Assembly: GCF_004364865.1 (NCBI RefSeq)
Contig: NZ_SOAU01000001.1
Coordinates: 4,558,001 to 4,622,000, forward strand
Origin: Ilumatobacter fluminis
Lineage (GTDB): Bacteria; Actinomycetota; Acidimicrobiia; Acidimicrobiales; Ilumatobacteraceae
Reading direction: 5' to 3'
DNA length: 64,000 nt
The notes under the pieces were generated by a model. It worked only from the letters and a program-made list of their open reading frames with translations. It was not told the origin of the DNA and did not search any database. Below are positions 8,041 through 17,203 of this stretch, in pieces. A program made the position numbers and the translations under genes. The number at the start of each line of letters is the position of its first letter. Position 1 is the stretch's first letter.

Positions 8041-8180
8041 CGTTCCCGCCGGGTGAGGCGATGACCAGGCGATCTGCGGCACACCGACGATGCCGATGAA
8101 GGCTGCTCCATTCCTGGCCTGACCTGGTTCACGGGCGCCAGTTGCACAGGACCCGGTCATCACCTCACCCGCCGGGAACG
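8041..8180 (-). ncRNA. ffs: Signal recognition particle RNA (4.5S-type)
   Basis: The minus strand at 8128-8101 carries the universal SRP helix 8: AGGTCAGG, then CCA-GGAA-TGG closing the GGAA tetraloop, then AGCAGCC. The flanking ends, 8155-8180 and 8041-8066, are nearly perfect reverse complements (24 of 26) and form the long basal stem. No separate Alu domain is evident, which fits the small bacterial form. A candidate -10 box, TACACT, lies at 8199-8194. The exact ends are estimated from the stem. The RNA pairs with Ffh to target nascent membrane proteins. Confidence 0.9.
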
Positions 8181-8201
8181 ACGAGTGCCCCCGAGTGTAC
8201 C

Positions 8202-8286
8202 GTCGGATGAGGTCAGACCCCATCTGACACACCGCCACGGCACTCGACGCACGACCAAGTCGGATGGGGTCTGACCTCATCCGACC
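8202..8286. repeat. Family B nested palindrome, copy 3 (variant)
   Basis: The left arm GTCGGATGAGGTCAGACC starts at 8202, and the right arm GGTCTGACCTCATCCGAC ends at 8286, with a spacer of about 33 nt. The core has drifted from TGATGTC to TGAGGTC or TGGGGTC, and the changes in one arm are matched in the other, so the long-range pairing is kept. It lies between the SRP RNA promoter and the end of the DddP-like gene. Confidence 0.8.
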
Positions 8287-8304
8287 ATCCGTCACGTCCG
8301 TGGA

Positions 8305-9510
8305 TCAACCGAGGAAGACGTCGTCGTAGGGGGTGGACGACAGGGGGACGGCGCCGGTGGCGGTGACGAGCACCTGTTCTTCGAGCTTCACCGCTTCGGG
8401 GCCGCCGGGTGGGGCGACGAGGCTCTCGACGCAGAGCACCATCCCCTCCTCGATCACGCCGTCGTAGCCGCCGCCCGGGAAGTGGTCCTGGTTGACGATC
8501 AGCGGGTACTCGTTGCACATCCCGACCCCGTGCGCGACACACGCGTTGGTACGGGAGTGCAACCCCTCCGGCGGCAGCCACGCCTTCTCCGACAGCTCCC
8601 GGAACGAGACACCCGGCCGGATCAGCTCGATGTTGTTGACCACCTGCTCGTACGCCGCCGTGTACAGCCGACGCTGCTCGTCCGACGGCGGGGCGTCGCC
8701 GGCGACCCAGGTGCGCGAGATGTCGATCGAGTAGCCGCCGATCCCGATCAGGTCGGTGTCGAACGCGACCAGGTCGCCCGGTTCGATGACCCGGTCCGAG
8801 CACTCCTGGTACCACGGGTTCGTGCGCGGTCCCGAGGTGAGGAGACGGGTCTCGAACCACTCGCCGCCCGCTGCGATGTTGGCGCGGTGCAGCACACCCC
8901 AGAGCTCCTGCTCGGTCATGCCCGGACGGAACGCCGTGCGCATCTGAGCGATCACTTCGTCGCACGCCGCCATCGCCACCCGCACTGCGTCGACCTCGGC
9001 CGAGGTCTTCACGGCCTTGGCTAAGTTGGCGACAGCCTGCCCGTCGACGACCTCGACGCCGTGGCGTTCCAGCGCCCGCAGCCCGTACGGGTCGAGCCGG
9101 TCGACCGCGAGCCGTCCTCCCGAACCGCCGGCGCCGAGCAGGTCGACGATCTCGTCGGCCCACCGGCGGGCGAACTCCTCGGTGCGGGGCCCGGTGACGA
9201 AGTGGTACCAGCTCGTCGCGTCACGCACCTCCGACACCGCCGGGTGGCCGTCGGACAGGTGCTCGCAGCCCTTGAAGTCGAACAGCACGACCGGCCCCTC
9301 GACCGGGACGAACACGTATCGGCACGGGTTGTGCAGCGAGTACACCTGCATGTTCGACGTGCCCGTCGCGTACCGGATGTTGATCGGGTCGACGAACACA
9401 CCGGCGTCGCAGTCGGCGGCGACGAGTTGCTCACGCAGCCGGGCCAGGCGGCCGAGCTCGAGATCGTGGCGGTCGTGCCGGTCCTGGTCGGCTGTCGTTC
9501 CCGGGGCCAT
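8305..9510 (-). CDS. M24-family protein resembling DMSP lyase DddP
   Basis: This 401-residue protein has a creatinase-like N-terminal domain and a pita-bread M24 domain. From memory of the DddP crystal work, the metal ligands D295, D297, D307, H371, E406 and E421 map at a constant offset of 44 onto D251, D253, D263, H327, E362 and E377. The surrounding motifs also agree (ETRLLTSGPRTNPW; AFDTDLIG; HGVGMCNEYPL; LCVESL). The catalytic Asp (D377) corresponds to Asn333, so lyase activity is doubtful. It could be an Xaa-Pro peptidase relative. Its ATG shares a base with the stop of the upstream dioxygenase gene. Confidence 0.7.
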   Translation of the reverse strand: MAPGTTADQDRHDRHDLELGRLARLREQLVAADCDAGVFVDPINIRYATGTSNMQVYSLHNPCRYVFVPVEGPVVLFDFKGCEHLSDGHPAVSEVRDATSWYHFVTGPRTEEFARRWADEIVDLLGAGGSGGRLAVDRLDPYGLRALERHGVEVVDGQAVANLAKAVKTSAEVDAVRVAMAACDEVIAQMRTAFRPGMTEQELWGVLHRANIAAGGEWFETRLLTSGPRTNPWYQECSDRVIEPGDLVAFDTDLIGIGGYSIDISRTWVAGDAPPSDEQRRLYTAAYEQVVNNIELIRPGVSFRELSEKAWLPPEGLHSRTNACVAHGVGMCNEYPLIVNQDHFPGGGYDGVIEEGMVLCVESLVAPPGGPEAVKLEEQVLVTATGAVPLSSTPYDDVFLG

Positions 9511-10406
9511 CAGAGCACCAGCCCGTCGGGTGCGGCAGTCGTGGCCCGACCCTCGGCGAGGAGATGCGCCTCGGTGACACGGCCGTAGACCGCACGGGTC
9601 CGGTCGACCGGGCCGATCACGCCGGGGCGGTCGGCGTAGCCGAGGCAGACGACGTGCCGCTCCTGCTCGCCGCGTACCGGCGTCACGCGGTGCAGCGAGT
9701 AACGGCCACGGAAGATCTGCAGATCGCCGGGCCGGAGCGCACGGGTGTGCACCAGCTCGTCGGCCTCGCCGCGCAGCACACGGCCGAGCCCGTCGATGTT
9801 CTCGTCCGACGGCTTGCGCAGGTCGGGACAGAACTCGAACAGGCCGCCATCGTCGGGCTGCTGCGTCATCAGCGAGACGACGAACTCGTTCGTGTCGTAG
9901 TGCCACGACAGCTCACCACCGTCGGGCACGACCGTGACGATCAGGCCGGCCAACGGGTCGGCGTACTCGTACACACGCTCGAGCCCGAGGCAGCCGGCGA
10001 CGAACGCCTTGAACACCGGCGAGGCGTAGAGCCGAGCCACCACCGTGTCGGGAGCGATCTGGTCGCGGGTGACGTGGCCGAGGCAGCGGCGCACCTCGAC
10101 CCGTCGAGGGTCGTCGGGAGCCATGTCGCCCTCCAGCTCGATGCGGGCGTAGACGCTCGACCACGCCTCTCGACGAACGGCCTTGCCGGCCAGCGACGCC
10201 ACCTCGGCGTGCGCATCCGTGAGTGCATCGGCGTCGAGGAAGCCGGGCAGGCTGAGGCAGCCGTCGGCCTCGATCGACACCCGAGCATCGGCGACGACGG
10301 CGCACCACTCGGGGGAGCCGGGACGTTCGATCGGGTAGCGCTCGAGGTCGACGATCCCGTCGAGTCGGTCGGATTCGGGGTCGGCGAAGCGGGCGAGGGT
10401 GGACAA
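9510..10406 (-). CDS. Fe(II)/2-oxoglutarate-dependent dioxygenase (ArpA-like)
   Basis: This protein has 298 residues with a jelly-roll dioxygenase core. The iron ligands are H169 and D171 (WHYDTNEF) and a distal H239 (YSLHRVTPV), with R246 or R250 as the likely 2OG anchor. The substrate cannot be read from sequence. The start is TTG at 10406, chosen because a strong AGGAGG lies 5 nt upstream. The stop overlaps the ATG of the DddP-like gene (TGATG), so the two products are made together. The operon is divergent from a LysR gene that probably controls it. Confidence 0.8.
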   Translation of the reverse strand: MSTLARFADPESDRLDGIVDLERYPIERPGSPEWCAVVADARVSIEADGCLSLPGFLDADALTDAHAEVASLAGKAVRREAWSSVYARIELEGDMAPDDPRRVEVRRCLGHVTRDQIAPDTVVARLYASPVFKAFVAGCLGLERVYEYADPLAGLIVTVVPDGGELSWHYDTNEFVVSLMTQQPDDGGLFEFCPDLRKPSDENIDGLGRVLRGEADELVHTRALRPGDLQIFRGRYSLHRVTPVRGEQERHVVCLGYADRPGVIGPVDRTRAVYGRVTEAHLLAEGRATTAAPDGLVL

Positions 10407-10498
10407 GGAAACCTCCTGGTCGAGCGGGTCGGTACGGGGACCGCTCCAGCAAGCCAGCGGATGCCATATGAAGCAACTGAGAATCCTGCGTGATTTCC

Positions 10499-10513
10499 AT
10501 GAGCACTGCTCAT
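10499..10513. promoter_or_regulatory. Candidate LysR operator, perfect 15-bp palindrome
   Basis: ATGAGCACTGCTCAT is a perfect inverted repeat containing the T-N11-A core typical of LysR-type regulators. It lies in the 105-bp divergent region between the dioxygenase operon and the LysR gene. A second palindrome, GGCCAGACTGGCC, follows at about 10518-10530. Binding is not shown. Confidence 0.55.
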
Positions 10514-11435
10514 GTTTGGCCAGACTGGCCGGGTGCACCCGAGGCTCGAGCTCCACCACTTCGCGACCGTGCAGGCGATCGTCGACGCCGGCTCGCTCAC
10601 CGCCGCCGCCGACCACCTCTCGGTCAGCCAGTCGGCCGTGAGCCACCGCCTCGCCGAAGCGGAACGAAGGATCGGTCAACCACTCTTTGAACGACGCCCG
10701 GCACGCGGCCTCCAGCCCACGCCCGCCGGATTGCGGCTCTACCAGTCGGCCGCCCGAGCCCTCCCCGACCTGCTCCGCGCCGAGCGCGACGTCATCCGCG
10801 CCGCCGGCGCTGCCGCCGAGGTCGTCCGGATCGGCGTCGGCTCGTACGACTGCTACCACTGGCTGCCCGGCTACCACCGACGACTCGTCGAGACGCTGCC
10901 GGACGTGTTGCTCGAACTGGTCGTCGTCGGCGACGCGCCCGGTGCCCGACTCCTCGACGGCGACGTCGACGTCGTGCTCGCACCCGGCAGCCCGTCCGGG
11001 CCGGTTGTGACCCGGCCGCTGTTCACCGACGAGCTCGTGCTGCTCACCGCGCCCGACCACGCCCTGGCCGACCGGGGATGGGTCGAGCCGGAGGCGCTCG
11101 CCGACGAGACGTACCTCACGTACGGCCGGACACCGTCGCCGGGCTTCGAGTACGACCGGTTCGTGCGCCCGTCGGGCGTCGTGCCGAGTTCGGTGCTGGT
11201 GATCGAGGACACGGGCGCCATCGTCGAGATGGTGGCGGCCGGGCTCGGCGTGTCGATCCTCAGCCGGTGGGCGACGCGCCCGTCGATCGAGGAGGGCAAG
11301 GTCGCCGCCATCCCGTGCGGCCACCGCGGCCTCGAACTCGCGTGGAACGCGGTCCTGCGCGAGTCGACCCCCGACCACGCCCCCGAAGCCCGGGTCGCCA
11401 CCGACCTCGCCACCTGGCTCGCCCACGACACCTGA
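10512..11435 (+). CDS. LysR-family transcriptional regulator
   Basis: This protein has 307 residues from the ATG at 10512. The N-terminal winged helix-turn-helix (LELHHFATVQAIVDAGSLTAAA, SQSAVSHRLAEAERRIGQPLFER) precedes a periplasmic-binding-like effector domain (VRIGVGSYDCYHWLP... DGDVDVVLAPG). The sequence has some MetR/CysB-like character (YDCYHWLP). The ATG lies inside the candidate operator, and the GTG at 10533 would give the usual LysR N-terminus, so the true start may be 10533. It is divergent from the dioxygenase/DddP-like operon and probably regulates it together with itself. Confidence 0.9.
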   Translation: MFGQTGRVHPRLELHHFATVQAIVDAGSLTAAADHLSVSQSAVSHRLAEAERRIGQPLFERRPARGLQPTPAGLRLYQSAARALPDLLRAERDVIRAAGAAAEVVRIGVGSYDCYHWLPGYHRRLVETLPDVLLELVVVGDAPGARLLDGDVDVVLAPGSPSGPVVTRPLFTDELVLLTAPDHALADRGWVEPEALADETYLTYGRTPSPGFEYDRFVRPSGVVPSSVLVIEDTGAIVEMVAAGLGVSILSRWATRPSIEEGKVAAIPCGHRGLELAWNAVLRESTPDHAPEARVATDLATWLAHDT

Positions 11436-11444
11436 CGAAGAGCC

Positions 11445-11619
11445 GGGTCAGGTGCCAGAGGTGACGGCGAGGAACGAGCCGTTACCGGCGGTCACCTGAC
11501 CCGGGGTGGGTGCGCGAACCAGGGAACGAGCCGCTTTGCCAGACCACAGGACCCCGGGTCAGGTGACCGCCGGTCACGGGTTCGGCTGCGCCTCACCCGT
11601 CACCTCTGGCACCTGACCC
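11445..11619. repeat. Family C nested palindrome, copy 1 (two arms)
   Basis: The left arm (11445-11502) starts GGGTCAGGTGCCAGAGG and ends CGGTCACCTGACCC, and is itself a terminal hairpin. After a spacer of about 60 nt the right arm (to 11619) is its approximate reverse complement, ending CCTCTGGCACCTGACCC. It fills most of the 250-bp gap between the LysR gene and tRNA-Ser. No other feature is visible in that gap. Confidence 0.85.
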
Positions 11620-11685
11620 GCGGACCTGACCCGGTGACCCGGCCCGAGTGGGGTCGTCCGGCGATAGCCTCGCAGCGACAACTCG

Positions 11686-11770
11686 GGAGGAGTGCGAGAG
11701 CGGCCGAATCGGCACGCTTGGAAAGCGTGTGAAGGGCAACCTTCCGTGGGTTCGAATCCCACCTCCTCCG
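11686..11770 (+). tRNA. tRNA-Ser (anticodon GGA)
   Basis: The acceptor arms GGAGGAG and CTCCTCC pair, followed by discriminator G. The anticodon stem CACGC/GCGTG encloses the loop TTGGAAA, giving anticodon GGA. A long variable arm (GAAGGGCAACCTTC) marks a class II serine tRNA. The T arm has GTGGGTTCGAATCCCAC. The CCA end is not encoded. It reads UCC and UCU codons. Confidence 0.97.
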
Positions 11771-11792
11771 CTGGACAGCCCGTGAACGACCG

Positions 11793-12677
11793 ATGAGCGC
11801 CTCACGACACCCCTCCCTCGGCGATCCGATGCCGACGCGCGAGCCCGTCGTCGTGCTCGGCGAGTTCGACGGGTTCCACCTCGGCCACCGCCACCTCCTC
11901 GAGGCAGCGGCACGCGTCGCCCGCCTCGCCGAACGCCCACTCGTCGCCGTCGTGTTCGACGTCGGCCGCGACCGGGTGCTGCACGACCAAGCCGAGCGCT
12001 CGCGTGCCCTGCTCCGATACGGCGTGTCCCAGATCCGGGTGCTCGCCGTGCCGCTCGACTCCGTCGACGCAACCGACGTCGCCGACTCGATCGTCGCCGG
12101 CCTCGACCCGGCGCTCGTCGTCATGGCCTGTGCGCCCGACGGCATCGCCGACGCGTACCCCGACGTCCGTGCCGAGTTCCGCACGCGCGGCGTCGACGTC
12201 GTGGAGGTCGACCGGGTCGTCGACCACGCCGGGCCGGTCACCGCCGAACGGGTCCGGACCGCGGTCGAGACCGGCGACATCGCTGCCGTGATCGAACTGA
12301 CCGGCGAGCCGTACCCCATCACCGGCATCGTGCAGCGTGGTCAGCAGCTCGGCCGCACGATCGGGTTCCCGACCGCCAACCTCGAACCGCCCGCCGACCG
12401 GGTCATCCCGGCCAAGGGCGTGTACGCCGCGCACGTGCGGCACGACGGTGTCGACTATCTGGCGGCGGTGAACGTCGGGGTCCGTCCGACCGTCGACGCG
12501 TCCGACCGGCTCGTGATCGAAGCCCACCTGCTCGACGTCGACATCGATCTGTACGACCAGCGCATCGCCGTGTCGCTCACCCACCGGGTCCGCGACGAGC
12601 ACCGGTTCGAGAGCCTCGACGCCCTCACCGAACAGCTCGCCCGCGACGTCGACACCGTCCGCCACCTCAACCCCTGA
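11793..12677 (+). CDS. ribF: Riboflavin kinase / FMN adenylyltransferase, RibF type
   Basis: This 294-residue bifunctional enzyme converts riboflavin to FMN and then FAD. The N-terminal nucleotidyltransferase domain has GEFDGFHLGHRHLL at about residues 23-36. The C-terminal flavokinase domain has GRTIGFPTANL near residue 190 and the KGVYAAHV and NVGVRPTVD strands. The N-terminal domain is more divergent than usual: the expected ISST-x-IR segment appears as VTAERVRTAVETGD. FMN adenylyltransferase activity is therefore less certain than kinase activity. It lies 22 bp after tRNA-Ser. Confidence 0.88.
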   Translation: MSASRHPSLGDPMPTREPVVVLGEFDGFHLGHRHLLEAAARVARLAERPLVAVVFDVGRDRVLHDQAERSRALLRYGVSQIRVLAVPLDSVDATDVADSIVAGLDPALVVMACAPDGIADAYPDVRAEFRTRGVDVVEVDRVVDHAGPVTAERVRTAVETGDIAAVIELTGEPYPITGIVQRGQQLGRTIGFPTANLEPPADRVIPAKGVYAAHVRHDGVDYLAAVNVGVRPTVDASDRLVIEAHLLDVDIDLYDQRIAVSLTHRVRDEHRFESLDALTEQLARDVDTVRHLNP

Positions 12678-12679
12678 CC

Positions 12680-12824
12680 GGGTCGGGTGTCGCAGGGAAC
12701 GGCGACGAAGTCGACGTTTCCGAAGATCACCCGACCCGGTTACAACCGCAGGCTCTGATCGTCGGTCGGGTGATCTCCCGAAACGCCTCGGCTGCGCCTC
12801 GCCATTCCCTACGACACCCGACCC
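12680..12824. repeat. Family D nested palindrome, copy 1 (two arms)
   Basis: The left arm begins GGGTCGGGTGTCGCAGGGAA at 12680 and ends ATCACCCGACCC. The right arm begins GGTCGGGTGATCTCCCGAAA and ends TACGACACCCGACCC. The arms are approximate reverse complements, each with self-complementary ends. The element starts 2 nt after the ribF stop codon. Nearly the same sequence recurs at 13643-13788. Confidence 0.85.
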
Positions 12825-12931
12825 GACCGGACGGCCGTCACCCGTCGGAGTGATGAGGATCACGCATTCACAAAGGGACGCTGATCTACGCTCCAGTGCG
12901 TCCGACCAACCCTGCGGGAAAGGGAGCAACG

Positions 12932-13633
12932 ATGCTCGACGACGACATGAAGAAGTACGCCGCTGAGGCGATCGGCACCATGGTGCTGATGCTGATCGGT
13001 CCAGGTACGGCGATCTTCGCGATCGAGGCGGTCGGCGCACCCGGCATCGCGCTGGCGTTCGGCTTCGCACTGACGATCATGGCGTACACGATCGGCAACA
13101 TCTCGGGCTGTCACATCAACCCGGCGGTCACCCTGTCGTTCCTGCTCGCCAAGAAGATCGACAACAAGACGGCCGGCTTCTACATGGGCGCCCAGGTGGT
13201 CGGTGCGATCGTCGGCGGTCTCCTGCTCTACATCGCGACCGAAGGCGGCGACCTCGACGCCACCGGAGTGTTCGCCTCGAACGGTTGGGGCGACACACTC
13301 GGCACACCGTTCGGCCTCGGCTCGGTCATCGTGGTCGAGATCCTGTTCACGGCGATCCTCACCTTCGTCGTCCTCGGCACGACCGGTGAGGGTTACCCGG
13401 TGGGCTTCGGCGGCCTGGTCGCCGGTATCGCGCTGGCCGGTATCCACATGGCGACGATCCCGGTCGACAACACCTCGGTGAACCCGGCCCGTTCGATCGG
13501 CGCCGCTCTCTTCGCCGGCACCGATCACATCCAGCAGGTCTGGGCGTTCGTCGTCTTCCCGCTGATCGGCGGCGCCCTCGGCTGGGCCGCCCACGCCTTC
13601 CTCAACGGCAACAAGGTCCCGCCCCCCTCCTGA
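12932..13633 (+). CDS. aqpZ: Aquaporin / MIP-family channel
   Basis: This is a 233-residue membrane channel with six hydrophobic helices and the two NPA loops, NPAVT (HINPAVTLSFLLAKK) in the first half and NPARS (NTSVNPARSIGAALF) in the second. The selectivity-filter region suggests a water channel of AqpZ type, but glycerol passage cannot be excluded. The ATG at 12932 follows a purine-rich GGGAAAGGGAG. The gene stands alone between two family D palindromes. Confidence 0.92.
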   Translation: MLDDDMKKYAAEAIGTMVLMLIGPGTAIFAIEAVGAPGIALAFGFALTIMAYTIGNISGCHINPAVTLSFLLAKKIDNKTAGFYMGAQVVGAIVGGLLLYIATEGGDLDATGVFASNGWGDTLGTPFGLGSVIVVEILFTAILTFVVLGTTGEGYPVGFGGLVAGIALAGIHMATIPVDNTSVNPARSIGAALFAGTDHIQQVWAFVVFPLIGGALGWAAHAFLNGNKVPPPS

Positions 13634-13642
13634 ACCCCCCCC

Positions 13643-13788
13643 GGGTCGGGTGTCGCAGGGAACGGCGACGAAGTCGACGTTTCCGAAGATCACCCGACCC
13701 GGGTACAACCGCAGGCTCTGATCGTCGGGTCGGGTGATCTCCCGAAACGCCTCGGCTGCGGCTCACCGTTCCGTACGACACCCGACCC
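13643..13788. repeat. Family D nested palindrome, copy 2 (two arms)
   Basis: This copy is nearly identical to copy 1 at 12680-12824, including the spacer, which is only slightly changed. The two copies flank aqpZ in direct orientation about 960 bp apart. The high identity of arms and spacer suggests recent spread or gene conversion. Confidence 0.85.
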
Positions 13789-13813
13789 GGAGGGTTCGGG
13801 CAGACTGGGCGGC

Positions 13814-14260
13814 ATGGAACCCGACGTGGCGATGCAGCTCGCGCTCGACGAGGCGCGGGCGGCCGCGGAGCACGGCGACGTGCCGGTCGGCGCGGTGGTG
13901 CTGCTGAACGGAGTCGTGATCGCCGCTCGCCACAACGAACGCGAACTCACCGGCGACCCCACCGCCCACGCCGAGATCCTCGCCATGCGCGACGCGGCGG
14001 CCCACATCGGTCACTGGCGGCTCCTCGACTGCACCCTCGTCGTCACCCTCGAACCGTGCACGATGTGCGCCGGGGCGATGGTCAACGCCCGCCTCGGACA
14101 CCTCGTCTACGGGGCGACCGACCCGAAAGCCGGTGCGTCCGGCAGCGTGTTCGACATCACCAACACGACCGAGCTGAACCATCGCGTGCCGGTCGAATCG
14201 GGCATCCTCGCCGACGAATGCGGCCGGATCCTGAAGGAGTTCTTCGCCGCCCGGCGATGA
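13814..14260 (+). CDS. tadA: tRNA-specific adenosine deaminase TadA
   Basis: This 148-residue cytidine-deaminase-fold enzyme changes A34 to inosine in tRNA-Arg(ACG). The zinc site is complete: H52 with catalytic E54 (TAHAEI), and C82 and C85 (EPCTMCAG). The terminal GSVFDITNTTELNHRVPVESG and LKEFFAARR segments are typical of TadA and absent from most other deaminases. The length is normal. It stands alone after a family D palindrome. Confidence 0.95.
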   Translation: MEPDVAMQLALDEARAAAEHGDVPVGAVVLLNGVVIAARHNERELTGDPTAHAEILAMRDAAAHIGHWRLLDCTLVVTLEPCTMCAGAMVNARLGHLVYGATDPKAGASGSVFDITNTTELNHRVPVESGILADECGRILKEFFAARR

Positions 14261-14337
14261 ACCGTCGTGCATGAACGAGCGGTGAACCTGCGAAACCTCC
14301 GGCCACTCCGTCACACCCCCAAGGCAGACTGGCCGAC

Positions 14338-15317
<980 letters not shown>

Positions 15318-15321
<4 letters not shown>

Positions 15322-16097
15322 GCCGCGTCCGTTGGGCCGTCCACGATTCGTGGGTCGAAGCCGAGCGCCATCTGCGCATCATCCCCCGCAACATCGAGCT
15401 GCTGATCTTCGCCACGATCCAGCCGATCATGTTCATCGTCTTGTTCGTGTACGTGTTCGGCGGCGCGATCCAGGCACCGGGTTTCTCGAACTACGACCAG
15501 TTCCTGATCCCCGGCATCTTCGCCCAGTCGGTCGTGTTCGGCTCGGCCTTCACGGGTGTCGGCATCGCCGAAGACCTCTCGAAGGGGCTCGTCGACCGGC
15601 TGCGCTCGCTGCCGATGGCACGGTCGGCCGTGCTCGTCGGCCGCACGCTCAGCGACCTGGTGCGCAACCTGTTCACGTTCTTCGTGATGCTGCTGATCGC
15701 GTTCTGGCCGATCGGGTTCCGTTTCGAGGGCACGCTGGTCGAGGCGGCGCTCGCCACCCTGTTGCTGCTCCTGTTCAGCTACTCGCTGAGCTGGGTGCAG
15801 GCGCTGATGGGGTTGTCGGTCGGGTCGGTCGAGGCGGCGAACTCCGCCGGCTTCATCTGGATGTTCCCGCTGACGTTCGTGTCGTCGGCGTTCGTGCCGC
15901 CCGAGACGATGCCCGACTGGCTCGAGCCGATCGCGAACGCCAACCCGTTCACGATCGTGACCAACGCGGCCCGTGCGCTGTACAACGGCCTGCCGGTCGG
16001 CAACGACGCGATCTACTCGCTGCTGTGGTCGTTCGGCATCACCGCGGTCTTCGCCACCCTCGCCATCCGCAAGTTCAACACGAGCACCGTCGCCTGA
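15318..16097 (+). CDS. ABC-2 type exporter permease (DrrB type)
   Basis: This 259-residue inner-membrane protein has six predicted helices, starting with ELLIFATIQPIMFIVLFVYVF. The conserved ABC-2 segments VGIAEDLSKGLVDRLRSLPM and NPFTIVTNAARALYNG match DrrB-type permeases. Its ATG overlaps the stop of the ATPase gene (ATGA), with GGAGG upstream. The two form a complete efflux pair. No regulator is adjacent. Confidence 0.92.
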
Positions 16098-16153
16098 GGG
16101 TCAGGTCACCGGGTCGGGTGCCAGAGGTGACGGGTGAGGCGCAGCCCTGAAGC

Positions 16154-16297
16154 GGGTCGGGTGTCGGAGGGAACGAGGAGGCGCAGCCGAGGCGTTTCCG
16201 GAGATCACCCGACTCCGGATTCCTTACGGTGTGCGACCCGGGTCGGGTGATCTCCCGAAACGTCGACTCCGTCGCCGTTCCGTACGACACCCGACCC
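16154..16297. repeat. Family D nested palindrome, copy 3, with a family C fragment before it
   Basis: The two arms run from GGGTCGGGTGTCGGAGGGAA at 16154 to TACGACACCCGACCC at 16297. Upstream, at 16099-16150, there is a broken family C piece (GGGTCAGGTCACC, then GGGTGCCAGAGGTGACGG), so the two families lie next to each other here. Together they fill the gap after the ABC exporter. Confidence 0.8.
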
Positions 16298-16341
16298 GTT
16301 TGTGAGGGAATGGTGACCGGGGTGGTCGGGTTACACCGGGC

Positions 16342-17097
16342 ATGACCTCCACGGTGCCCCCGCCGTCCGATCCCGCCTACGACATCGAGTTCTTCTGGGA
16401 TCCGATCTGCCCCTTCTCCTGGATCACGTCCCGCTGGGTCGCCAAGGTGGCGGCGCAGCGCGACTTCCAAGTCGACTGGCGCTTCATCTCCCTTCGCCTG
16501 ATCAACAAGGACAAGGACTACGCGACCGAGTTCCCGCCCGGCTACGACGAGGGCCACACTGCCGGCCTCCGCGTGCTGCGTGTCGCTGCTGCGATCCGCG
16601 ACGAGCTCGGCCGTGACGCCCTCGGCCCGTTCGTCGCCGCGTTCGGCCACTCCTACTGGGACGAGCCGGAGGGTTCGGTCGACGCCGCCACCCTCGCCAA
16701 GCCCGACCACCTCGAGACGGTGCTCGAAGCCGCCGGCCTGCCGATCCGCTTCGCCGACGCGCTCGACGACGACTCGTGGGACGCAATGATCGACGCCGAA
16801 GGCGAGATGGCGCTGCAGCGCACCGGACGAGACGTCGGCACGCCGCTCATCACGTTCCAGCCGCCCGACGGCCTGTCGTTCTTCGGGCCGGTCATCTCCC
16901 GCGTCCCCTCCGACGAGGAGGCGCTCGAACTCTGGGACGCCGTCACCAAGCTGGCCGCCTTCCCGGGCTTCGCCGAGATGAAGCGTTCGATGCGCGAGCG
17001 ACCGCAGCTCAACCTGCTGGGCGGCGTCAGCGACGCCCCGGTCCAGGAGGACTGGCAGGGCGGACACCGCCGAGGCCACCTCGTCAGCGACCGCTGA
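16342..17097 (+). CDS. DsbA-family protein related to mycothiol-dependent nitroreductase, resolving Cys missing
   Basis: This 251-residue thioredoxin-fold protein has an inserted helical domain. It matches the Rv2466c-type mycothiol-dependent nitroreductase/DsbA family (FFWDPICPFSWITSRW; a cis-Pro loop near VGTPLITF). In that family the active site is C-P-W-C. Here it is C23-P-F-S26, so only the nucleophilic Cys remains and a monothiol mechanism is expected. It is cytoplasmic, since no signal peptide is seen. A role with mycothiol is inferred from the family only. Confidence 0.75.
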   Translation: MTSTVPPPSDPAYDIEFFWDPICPFSWITSRWVAKVAAQRDFQVDWRFISLRLINKDKDYATEFPPGYDEGHTAGLRVLRVAAAIRDELGRDALGPFVAAFGHSYWDEPEGSVDAATLAKPDHLETVLEAAGLPIRFADALDDDSWDAMIDAEGEMALQRTGRDVGTPLITFQPPDGLSFFGPVISRVPSDEEALELWDAVTKLAAFPGFAEMKRSMRERPQLNLLGGVSDAPVQEDWQGGHRRGHLVSDR

Positions 17098-17112
17098 CCC
17101 CCCGACCCCACC

Positions 17113-17162
17113 CGTTCATGTCGCGCTCAGCTCCGATGACGGAACTGAGCGCGACATGAACG
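17113..17162. repeat. Perfect 18-bp inverted repeat after the DsbA-like gene
   Basis: The arms CGTTCATGTCGCGCTCAG (17113-17130) and CTGAGCGCGACATGAACG (17145-17162) are exact reverse complements around a 14-nt loop. No T-run follows. It could terminate transcription of the upstream gene or be a single-arm relative of the palindrome families. Confidence 0.8.
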
Positions 17163-17203
17163 AAGGGCGGGGAGGGCGCCGCGGTCGGTAGGTTCGGGGA
17201 CGT

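Noticed and set aside
7990-8295. Protein-coding extension of the 7492-7989 gene
   Set aside because: A longer open frame exists, but it runs through the SRP RNA, whose helix 8 and basal stem are unmistakable. The frame is open by chance in GC-rich DNA.
11445-11619. Small genes inside the family C and D repeats
   Set aside because: Open frames occur in these repeats in several phases, but they differ between copies, lack ribosome-binding sites, and are explained by the palindromes.
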